Shown in pieces: positions 1 through 4,988 of a stretch of DNA of 5,722 nt (position 1 is the first letter of the stretch; the number at the start of each line of letters is the position of its first letter). The notes beneath the pieces were generated by a model. That model made no database searches. It was not told the origin of the DNA and saw only the letters and a program-made list of their open reading frames with translations. The DNA is from Clostridia bacterium. Lineage in GTDB: Bacteria; Bacillota; Clostridia; Christensenellales; Aristaeellaceae. The stretch spans positions 1 to 5,722 of the forward strand of contig JAFUGB010000281.1 of NCBI GenBank assembly GCA_017469605.1. Direction: 5' to 3'. Both the position numbers and the translations under genes were made by a program.

Positions 1-282
1 CAGTCGGCACATATCCTGCAGAACGAAGGGAATGAACACGCCGTTTTCCCGGGCCTTTGCCGCCGCCACCGACAGCATTTCCTGGCTCAGGTCCACGCCG
101 GTCATGGCATAACCCAGCCTTTGCAGCCGCACGGTAAGGCTGCCTGTACCGCAGGCGCATTCGCACACGCTGCCGCTTTCAACGCCGCGGCGCTTGAGCA
201 TTTGGGCGTAATAGGCGGCCCAGCCGTCATAATCCACGCTCTGCATCAGGCGGTCATATACCGTCGCGAAGGCTGTATACAC
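1..282 (-). CDS. Class I SAM-dependent methyltransferase, N-terminal 94 residues (3' end beyond window)
   Basis: The product is a Rossmann-fold methyltransferase that would transfer a methyl group from S-adenosylmethionine to an unknown acceptor in the cytoplasm. The fragment opens with an aromatic-rich segment (YTAFATVYDRLM), then motif I at residues 39-50 (VCECACGTGSLT, a variant of the usual D/E-x-G-x-G-x-G SAM loop). The acidic residue that normally holds the ribose hydroxyls is Asp64 in the TGVDLS strand, followed by the helix SQEMLSVAAAKA. The start is GTG at 282-280, chosen because AAAGGAA lies 8 bases upstream and the previous gene stops only 2 bases before it. Such spacing suggests translational coupling with the small spore-protein-like gene. 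The substrate cannot be named. The C-terminal part lies outside the window, so integrity cannot be judged. The methyltransferase fold call is secure; the exact family is not. Confidence 0.85.
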   Translation of the reverse strand, partial: MYTAFATVYDRLMQSVDYDGWAAYYAQMLKRRGVESGSVCECACGTGSLTVRLQRLGYAMTGVDLSQEMLSVAAAKARENGVFIPFVLQDMCRL

Positions 283-284
283 GC

Positions 285-452
285 TTACTGTTCCTTTCTC
301 TGCCTGCGCTTCATGGCGCCCACCAATCCGCCAATGCGGCCGGTTTCCTGGGTGCTCAGTCCCGCCCAGCCCACGGCCAGCAGCTTATCCAGCAGGCCCA
401 GATGGGCGGCGGCGCGGTACTTCAGCGCTTTTTCGTCTTCCCATTGAGACAT
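285..452 (-). CDS. Small acid-soluble spore protein-like protein, alpha/beta type (55 aa)
   Basis: This is a 55-residue basic protein starting at ATG 452-450 behind GGAGG (465-461), 8 bases away. Its core, residues 28-44 (GWAGLSTQETGRIGGLV), resembles the short clostridial alpha/beta SASP family, where a GW-x-x-L-(S/T)-x-x-(E/D)-(S/T)-G-R-I-G-G segment follows an LGLLDK helix. These proteins coat and protect spore DNA and are degraded at germination. The tail KRRQRK is strongly basic, fitting DNA binding. The oddity is the region that normally carries the germination protease site (acidic residue, hydrophobic residue, Ala): here it reads KYRAAAHLGL, without the glutamate. The other ATG, at 456, is in a different frame. 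The gene lies 49 bases after the DUF624-like gene and 2 bases before the methyltransferase. Family assignment is from memory of the motif and is moderately sure. Confidence 0.7.
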   Translation of the reverse strand: MSQWEDEKALKYRAAAHLGLLDKLLAVGWAGLSTQETGRIGGLVGAMKRRQRKEQ

Positions 453-463
453 TCATCCCACCT

Positions 464-482
464 CCGCACACAGTATGCGCGG
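464..482 (-). promoter_or_regulatory. Stem-loop overlapping the SASP-like ribosome binding site
   Basis: On the minus strand CCGCGCA (482-476) can pair with TGTGCGG (470-464) around a 5-base TACTG loop, with one G-T wobble. The 3' arm contains the first two G residues of the GGAGG ribosome binding site (465-461). The fold could therefore reduce translation of the spore-protein-like gene. There is no T-run after it, so it is not an intrinsic terminator. The same stretch holds CATACTG (477-471), which with TTATAA (500-495, 17-base spacer) weakly resembles a forespore sigma-F/sigma-G promoter. Both ideas are inferences. Confidence 0.3.
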
Positions 483-501
483 GCAGGCATTTTGTTATAA
501 C

Positions 502-1515
502 TTATACCGTCAGATCGTCGGGCTCGTCCTCGTCGGTAAAGTCCATATCCTCCTCCTTGGCCAGGCCGCGGCCAACAGCCGCGCCTTCAATGCGGCTGTT
601 GATATAGCGGTCAAACACGCCGTTGGTAAAGGAAGCGTGGATAAAGCGCACCAGAGCAAAGCCCAGGACCACATAATACGCCGCCAGCGCCATCAGCGCG
701 TACACCCATCCCGAGGTAAACAGCATAACGAAAACGGCGATCGCCATGGGCAGCAGCGTAACCAGCCGGACGCCCACCGTCATGGGCAGGCGGGCCACCG
801 CGAGCATCAGGCCGTTTCTGATCAGCTGGCCGAAGGTAAGCTTATAGCTGACCATCAGCGGATACATGAACACCAAACCCAGGTACCATATGATCCCCAG
901 GCAAACCGTGAGCATCTGCGGCACCATGAAGATGAGGCTGTTTCCCATCATCTGCCCGTAAAAGCGATAGCAGATAAAAACCACAAAGGGCAGCACGGCG
1001 GTAATGGCCGATACGCCCAGCGCCTGCTTCCAGTTTTCCTTCACGGCGTCCCGGAAATCAGCCCAGGGGAAGGCGTGCTCGTCCCGCGCCCAGTTGCGCG
1101 TCACATAGGCCATGCCCGCCTGTACCGGACCGGTGATCAGGATGCAGGGGATCAGCAGCAGCAGGGTGGTCTGGATCACGCCGTCCATGGGCGCGGTATT
1201 GGCCGCCGCCACCACACTGCCGTTTTCATCCACCTGCTCGGCGTATACCAGGGCGGTATAAGCGGTGCCTGTGGCCTCGTCGGTTACCCTTTCAATGCTG
1301 GATACTGTTAAAATAGAATTGAACAGCATCAGCATGACGATCATGGTGGGCACCCAGGCCAGGAAAACGGTCAGGTTCAGCCTGCACAGGGCGGAAAAGC
1401 GGATGCGCAGCATCTCCCAGAAAAGCTGCCAGCGGTTCTTGGGCAGGTCGTCCTTGCGGTAATCGCCCTTGCCGCTTTTGCCGTAATAATAGCTGTTCAT
1501 CAAGCGTGAAAACAT
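502..1515 (-). CDS. DUF624 (YesL-like) integral membrane protein
   Basis: This is a 337-residue polytopic membrane protein of unknown function. The N-terminus (MFSRLMNSYYYGKSGKGDYR, then KDDLPK) and the following amphipathic stretch leading to the first helix look like the YesL/DUF624 family, which is common in Bacillota near sugar-uptake genes. About six hydrophobic segments can be seen, near residues 46-66, 115-137, 166-186, 195-223, 247-268 and 270-292. An extracytoplasmic loop is likely at about 70-112. The C-terminus (from about residue 318) is hydrophilic and acidic (EEDMDFTDEDEPDD). No catalytic or binding residues can be named. The start ATG at 1515 follows AAGGAG (1528-1523) at 7 bases, and an extended -10 promoter lies further upstream. 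The gene heads the unit that continues into the SASP-like and methyltransferase genes. The membrane nature is certain; the family call is fairly confident. Confidence 0.75.
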   Translation of the reverse strand: MFSRLMNSYYYGKSGKGDYRKDDLPKNRWQLFWEMLRIRFSALCRLNLTVFLAWVPTMIVMLMLFNSILTVSSIERVTDEATGTAYTALVYAEQVDENGSVVAAANTAPMDGVIQTTLLLLIPCILITGPVQAGMAYVTRNWARDEHAFPWADFRDAVKENWKQALGVSAITAVLPFVVFICYRFYGQMMGNSLIFMVPQMLTVCLGIIWYLGLVFMYPLMVSYKLTFGQLIRNGLMLAVARLPMTVGVRLVTLLPMAIAVFVMLFTSGWVYALMALAAYYVVLGFALVRFIHASFTNGVFDRYINSRIEGAAVGRGLAKEEDMDFTDEDEPDDLTV

Positions 1516-1548
1516 AGCCTTGCTCCTTCCGGATCATGAATCAACGCT

Positions 1549-1557
1549 ATTATAACA
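1549..1557 (-). promoter_or_regulatory. Extended -10 promoter of the DUF624-like gene
   Basis: The minus strand reads TGTTATAAT (1557-1549), a perfect TATAAT hexamer with the TGn extension. The matching -35 region (about 1577-1572, TTTTCT) is a poor match to TTGACA, which extended -10 promoters tolerate. The expected transcription start is near 1542, about 27 bases before the ATG. The promoter begins inside the T-rich tail of the upstream gene's terminator. Confidence 0.65.
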
Positions 1558-1563
1558 TAAAAC

Positions 1564-1601
1564 TGTATAAAAGAAAATATGCCGGTCTCTGGTAAAACCG
1601 G
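1564..1601 (-). terminator. Rho-independent terminator of the MerR/TipAS gene
   Basis: On the minus strand GCCGGTTTT (1601-1593) pairs with GAGACCGGC (1588-1580) around the loop ACCA. This gives a 9-bp stem with two T-G wobbles, followed directly by the T-rich run ATATTTTCTTTTAT. It starts 22 bases after the stop codon of the regulator gene and separates it from the next promoter. Confidence 0.75.
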
Positions 1602-1623
1602 CTATGGAAAAGGCTGCGGATTA

Positions 1624-2349
1624 TTATGCCGTATACGCGGCGATGGCGGCCGCGACAAATTCGGCTGTGCCATCGCCGCAGGCCTGGTTGATGTTTTCGG
1701 TAAAGCTGCCGCCGCCTCCATACATTTTTCCCAAGCCTTTCAGGAGCTGGTCCGTGCAGGTATAATAATGGGCGGTCATATAATCCTGTAGCCTTTTTAC
1801 AGCGGCTTGAGCCGCGGGCGAAGCGGCAGGCTGATCCCGCAGGGGCGAAAATTCCCCGATCACGGCCATCAGGCCTTCGGCAATTGCTTGTTCCTGTTCA
1901 TCGGACAGCCCGCTGTGCTTTTGCTCATATTCCTGCCAGGTCGGGGTATCGCGCCAGCTTTTCCGGGCCTGCTCTGAGTATTCATCGATTTTTCGGGTAT
2001 CAAAGGCTTTGAAATCCATACATTTCACTCCCAACATCCATACGCCCCGCGCCAGCGTGATCAAATGGTCAATGTGCTCCCGGCGCAATTCCAACAGCGT
2101 GATCTGCTGCTCCAGCGCGCGGTTCCTGTCAAAGTCCGGACTGTCCATGATCCGGCGGATCTCCTTCAGCGGAAATTGCAGCTCCCGGAACATCAATATG
2201 CATTGCAGCCGCTCCAGCGCCTCTTCGTCATAGAGCCTGTACCCGGCCTCGCTCACCGCCGAGGGCCGCAGCAGCCCGATGCTGTCATAATGATGCAGCG
2301 TCCGGATGCTGACGCCCGTTTTGTCACTGACCTGCCGTACAGTCATCAT
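1624..2349 (-). CDS. MerR family transcriptional regulator with TipAS-like ligand-binding domain
   Basis: The protein has an N-terminal MerR winged helix-turn-helix (about residues 2-70: TVRQVSDKTGVSIRTLHHYD, then GLLRP, GYRLYDE and the LKEIRRIM wing). A dimerisation coiled coil follows (about 75-105), then a C-terminal TipAS-type domain (about 112-241) that ends in the characteristic CTDQLLKGLGKMY and FVAAAIAAY segments. TipAS domains bind hydrophobic or peptide antibiotics, and B. subtilis Mta has the same layout and controls an efflux pump. No efflux gene is seen here. I start at ATG 2349 (241 residues) because AAAGGGG (2365-2359) sits 9 bases upstream. An in-frame ATG at 2358 would add three residues but directly abuts that site. 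The gene has its own terminator and a MerR-type promoter, so autoregulation is likely. The ligand is unknown. Confidence 0.92.
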   Translation of the reverse strand: MMTVRQVSDKTGVSIRTLHHYDSIGLLRPSAVSEAGYRLYDEEALERLQCILMFRELQFPLKEIRRIMDSPDFDRNRALEQQITLLELRREHIDHLITLARGVWMLGVKCMDFKAFDTRKIDEYSEQARKSWRDTPTWQEYEQKHSGLSDEQEQAIAEGLMAVIGEFSPLRDQPAASPAAQAAVKRLQDYMTAHYYTCTDQLLKGLGKMYGGGGSFTENINQACGDGTAEFVAAAIAAYTA

Positions 2350-2372
2350 GGTTCTCATCCCCTTTCAGCAAC

Positions 2373-2403
2373 AGCATACACCATGACAAAACGTGAGAGT
2401 CAA
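2373..2403 (-). promoter_or_regulatory. MerR-type promoter with 19-bp spacer (likely autoregulated)
   Basis: The minus strand shows TTGACT (2403-2398), a 19-base spacer, then TATGCT (2378-2373), about 24 bases before the regulator's start codon. A 19-20 bp spacer is the hallmark of promoters that MerR-family proteins activate by twisting DNA. The spacer holds an imperfect dyad (CTCTCACG on one side, CATGGTG on the other), a plausible operator. The promoter hexamers are seen; binding by the adjacent regulator is inferred. Confidence 0.6.
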
Positions 2404-2418
2404 GAAAAATTCAGACGA

Positions 2419-2450
2419 TTGAAAAAATGTTTTTTTGGGTAGGACATAAT
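2419..2450 (+). promoter_or_regulatory. Tentative promoter of the M42 remnant
   Basis: TTGAAA (2419-2424) and CATAAT (2445-2450) are separated by 20 bases, longer than the 17 expected for an unassisted sigma-A promoter. The -35 element lies back to back with the regulator's own -35, with 15 bases between them. It may be weak, or it may depend on the regulator. No better plus-strand promoter was seen before position 2502. Confidence 0.3.
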
Positions 2451-2501
2451 ATACAGCAAACTGCTCGGGCACCGCTGCCTGAAAATAAGGAGGAACATGC
2501 C

Positions 2502-2783
2502 ATGGATTATTTGCAGATGATTGCCGATTTTTCCAACGCCAACGGGCCTTCGGGCTTTGAGGATGCCGTGGTGGCCGTCGCACATCGGTACGCGCCCGCG
2601 GACGCGGCGCTGGCGGAGGACAGCCTGCGCAATCTGGGCGTTCCTTGCATCGTGGTTGGCCTGCCCGTGCGCTATATCCACAGCCATTACAGCATCGCCT
2701 CTCTGGGCGATTTTCAGGACGGCGTGCGGCTGGCGGCCGAAATCATCCGCCGGCTGGATGCCAACATCATTGGGGGATTTTGA
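2502..2783 (+). CDS. M42 family metallopeptidase, internally deleted remnant (93 aa; probable pseudogene)
   Basis: M42 (FrvX/glutamyl aminopeptidase) enzymes are di-metal aminopeptidases of about 340-360 residues. This frame encodes only 93. Residues 1-45 match the family N-terminus (MDYLQMIADFSNANGPSGFE, ending EDSLRNL). Residues 46-93 match its extreme C-terminus (GVPCIVVGLPVRYIHSHYS, ending IIRRLDANIIGGF). The roughly 250 residues between are missing, and with them the first His-x-Asp, the bridging Asp, the catalytic Glu pair and the later Asp. Only the final metal-ligand His, His60 in RYIHS, remains. A working peptidase is therefore not expected. The reading frame is intact across the junction, the ATG has a perfect AAGGAGG (2487-2493) 8 bases upstream, and a strong terminator follows. 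It could be a recent deletion, a retained mini-protein or an assembly collapse. The family call is confident; functional status is unknown. Confidence 0.75.
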   Translation: MDYLQMIADFSNANGPSGFEDAVVAVAHRYAPADAALAEDSLRNLGVPCIVVGLPVRYIHSHYSIASLGDFQDGVRLAAEIIRRLDANIIGGF

Positions 2784-2804
2784 TACGCGGCAAAGCCGCA
2801 CAAA

Positions 2805-2834
2805 GAAAAGCAGGCGGCCGGCCGCCTGCTTTTC
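2805..2834. terminator. Bidirectional terminator: 30-bp perfect palindrome
   Basis: The two 15-base arms (GAAAAGCAGGCGGCC and GGCCGCCTGCTTTTC) are exact reverse complements. They give a GC-rich stem of about 13 bp with a CCGG loop. Each strand has an A-run before and a T-run (TTTTC) after the stem, and on the minus strand the T-rich tail extends to TTTTCTTTG. It lies between the convergent M42 remnant and the ABC operon and can serve both. A smaller hairpin, GCGGC-AAA-GCCGC (2787-2799), precedes it on the plus strand. Confidence 0.85.
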
Positions 2835-2919
2835 TGATGCCCTGCAGCTCTCTTGGCGATAACAAGCTTCGGGCGCAGGTTATTTGTTCGCCGCCGATCC
2901 CGGCATCGCCGGATCGGCG
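2835..2919. other. Intergenic tail of the ABC operon with an abutting stem-loop
   Basis: CGCCGATCC (2892-2900) and GGATCGGCG (2911-2919) form a perfect 9-bp stem that begins at the base right after the minus-strand stop codon of permease 2. Three further pairs (GGC with GCC) can form inside the loop. No T-run follows on either strand, so it is better read as a transcript 3'-end stabiliser or a pause element ahead of the palindrome at 2805-2834. Nothing else was recognised between 2835 and 2891. Confidence 0.45.
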
Positions 2920-3873
2920 TCAGCGCTCTTCACGGAAATAGGGCAGGCCCAAGCTCTGCGGGGGCTGGTTTTCGCGCTTGTTGCGGATGCTGGAGATCAC
3001 CAGCACGATCACGGTGACCACATAGGGCAGCATTTTCAAAATGGGCTTCATGGCCATGGTCACATGGATCCAGCTGATGTTGGTAATAAAGCTTGAGGCC
3101 GAGAACAGGAAGCCGAACACCGTGGAGCCGATGATGGTCAGATGGGGCCGCCACAGCGCAAAAATCACCAGGGCAATGCTCAGCCAGCCAAAGGCTTCCA
3201 GGCTCAGGTAGGCTTCCTGGGAGGCCATATAGTCAATGATGTAGTAGAAGCCGCCCAGGCCAGCGATGCCGCTGCCGATGCAGGTGGCCAGATACTTGTA
3301 GCGGGTCACGTTGATGCCCACGGCGTCGGCGGTAGCCGGGTTTTCGCCCACGGCGCGCAGATGCAGGCCCACCTTGGTGCGAAACAGCACATAGCTTGAC
3401 AGCAGCGCGATGAGGATGGCCATAAAGAACATCACGCCCAGGCACTGCAGGCTGTCCTGCCTGCCGGCGAAGGGCCAGCGGTACAGCATTTTGGGGCCCA
3501 CCAGGTATATTGTGGCGTCCATTCTGCTCATGATTACTTTCATGAGCCCCACGCCGAAGGTGGTCAGCGCAAGGCCGGTCACATTCTGGTTGGCGCGCAG
3601 CGTGACGCACAGGAAGGAATACAACAGCCCCATCAGCATGGACATCAGCAGCGCGGAAAGGATGCCCAGGAGCACGATCAGGAAGGCCGGCAAGCCCGAT
3701 TTGCCGATAAGGTTCAGCATCAGGCAGCCGCCCGCGCCGCCCATGCACATGATGCCTGGGATGCCCAGGTTCAGGTGGCCGGCCTTTTCGGTGAGGATTT
3801 CGCCTGTGGAGCCATAGATGAAGGTGGCGCCGAAGGCCAGGGAGTCAATGAGAAAATTGAGCCAGACGTTCAT
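2920..3873 (-). CDS. ABC transporter permease 2, nucleoside/BMP type (BPD_transp_2 family, NupQ-like)
   Basis: This is a 317-residue inner-membrane permease of the RbsC/BPD_transp_2 superfamily, closest in layout to the shorter permease (NupQ) of BMP-dependent nucleoside importers. It pairs with the upstream permease to form the channel. About eight to ten hydrophobic segments are visible, for example near residues 8-24, 34-56, 62-92, 98-118, 144-164, 193-213, 226-266 and 280-296. The family motif near the second helix appears as GHLNLGIPGIMCMGGAGG (32-49), and the cytoplasmic coupling loop as LRAVGENPATADAVGINVTR (172-191). Many relatives carry Glu where this protein has Pro39. The ATG at 3873 overlaps the permease 1 stop as ATGA, with AAGGGG (3888-3883) 9 bases upstream. 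It is the last gene of the operon. The length is normal for the family; the substrate is inferred, not shown. Confidence 0.88.
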   Translation of the reverse strand: MNVWLNFLIDSLAFGATFIYGSTGEILTEKAGHLNLGIPGIMCMGGAGGCLMLNLIGKSGLPAFLIVLLGILSALLMSMLMGLLYSFLCVTLRANQNVTGLALTTFGVGLMKVIMSRMDATIYLVGPKMLYRWPFAGRQDSLQCLGVMFFMAILIALLSSYVLFRTKVGLHLRAVGENPATADAVGINVTRYKYLATCIGSGIAGLGGFYYIIDYMASQEAYLSLEAFGWLSIALVIFALWRPHLTIIGSTVFGFLFSASSFITNISWIHVTMAMKPILKMLPYVVTVIVLVISSIRNKRENQPPQSLGLPYFREER

Positions 3874-4988
3874 TTGGCAATTCCCCTTTCCTGGGCGGCC
3901 TTGCCGCGGAAATGGATCTGGTAATTGATAAAAAACTCGCAGCCGATGATGAAGAACAGGATAATGCCCACGATTACATCGGGGAAGGCGCCGGAAACGT
4001 TGAAATCCTGGCTGATCTGGGCCGCGCCCTGGTTGAGCAGCTGGATCAGCCCGGCGGTGATGATCATCACCAGCGGATTAAAACCGGCCAGCCAGGCCAC
4101 CATGATGGCGGTAAAGCCCTGGCCGCCCACCGAGTTGATGGTTACGCTCTGGTCCAGGCCCGCGCCGATCAGGTAGCCCGCCAGGCCGCACAGCAGGCCG
4201 TTCAAGCCCATGGTGCGGATGATCACCTTTTTTACGTTGATGCCCACGTACTGGGCGGTGCGCACGCTTTCGCCCACCACGCTGATCTCATATCCGTGCT
4301 TGGAGTAGTTCAGGTAAATATACAGCCCAATGGCCAGCAGCAGGACAATCAGGATGATCAGCAGATAATCGTTGCCCACGGTGGGCAGCTTGCCGGTTTT
4401 CAGCTTGGGCAGGGAGGAAGAACCGTTGGAAACCCAGATCACCAGGAAATAGGATACCAGGAAGGTGGCTACATAGTTCATCATCAGGGTGAACAGCGTT
4501 TCATTGGTGTTCCAGCGCGCCTTGAACAGGGCGGGGATCAGCGCCCAGACAGCGCTGCTGGCCAGCGCGGCGATCAGCATCAGGATCAGCAGCAGCCATT
4601 CGGGGATTTTCCCGCCCAGGTAAAAGTCTACGGCAATGCAGCCCAGCACGCCCACCAGCGTCTGTCCCTCCGCCCCGGTGTTCCAGAACCGCATGCGGAA
4701 GGAGGGGGTCAGCGCCAGGGCAATGCACAGCAGGATGGACAGGTTTTTCAGGAATTTCCAAAGCTTCCGGGAGGTGGAGAAGGAGCCCTTGATAAAGGTA
4801 TAATAGAATGCGCCGATGCGCTCGGGGTTGCTTTTCAGCTTATCGATCAGCAGGAAGGCTGCCAGCCCGCATACCAGCAGGCCCAGCGCCAGCGCGGCCA
4901 GGCGGATCAGCCAGGCCTTGACGGGATGGATGGGCGGCCGCTTGCTCAGGTGAAGCAGCGGTTCCCGGGCTTCAGATGCATGTGCCAT
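3870..4988 (-). CDS. ABC transporter permease 1, nucleoside/BMP type (BPD_transp_2 family, NupP-like)
   Basis: This is a 372-residue inner-membrane permease, the longer partner of the downstream one and comparable to NupP of B. subtilis. After a hydrophilic N-terminus (1-24), hydrophobic segments are visible near 25-48, 82-96, 108-124, 130-155, 165-187, 207-227, 258-280, 290-320 and 334-355. The family signature FWNTGAEGQTLVG (101-113, usually FNIGAEGQ) and the coupling loop ISVVGESVRTAQYVGINVKK (235-254) are clear. The ATG at 4988 shares a base with the ATPase stop (TGATG), and AAAGGAGG (5003-4996) lies inside the ATPase gene, so translation is probably coupled. Length and motifs look intact. 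The importer class is well supported; nucleoside as substrate is inference from family, and other sugars or purine-related solutes are possible. Confidence 0.88.
   Translation of the reverse strand: MAHASEAREPLLHLSKRPPIHPVKAWLIRLAALALGLLVCGLAAFLLIDKLKSNPERIGAFYYTFIKGSFSTSRKLWKFLKNLSILLCIALALTPSFRMRFWNTGAEGQTLVGVLGCIAVDFYLGGKIPEWLLLILMLIAALASSAVWALIPALFKARWNTNETLFTLMMNYVATFLVSYFLVIWVSNGSSSLPKLKTGKLPTVGNDYLLIILIVLLLAIGLYIYLNYSKHGYEISVVGESVRTAQYVGINVKKVIIRTMGLNGLLCGLAGYLIGAGLDQSVTINSVGGQGFTAIMVAWLAGFNPLVMIITAGLIQLLNQGAAQISQDFNVSGAFPDVIVGIILFFIIGCEFFINYQIHFRGKAAQERGIAK

Noticed and set aside
475..1311. Plus-strand open frame of 278 codons opposite the DUF624-like gene
   Set aside because: It has the same His/Gln/Arg-rich antisense composition, no convincing ribosome binding site, and the opposite strand holds a clear membrane protein with RBS and promoter.
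1798..1822. Inverted repeat GCGGCT-TGA-GCCGC as a terminator or regulatory hairpin
   Set aside because: It lies inside the MerR/TipAS coding sequence, in an Ala-rich stretch where GC-rich codons create such repeats, and no T-run follows.
2787..2799. GCGGC-AAA-GCCGC hairpin just after the M42 stop as a separate terminator
   Set aside because: The stem is only 5 bp and no T-run follows on the plus strand; the adjacent 30-bp palindrome is the far better terminator.
2400..2801. Minus-strand open frame covering the M42 remnant
   Set aside because: The plus-strand frame has clear M42 homology at both ends and a perfect ribosome binding site; the minus frame is its shadow.
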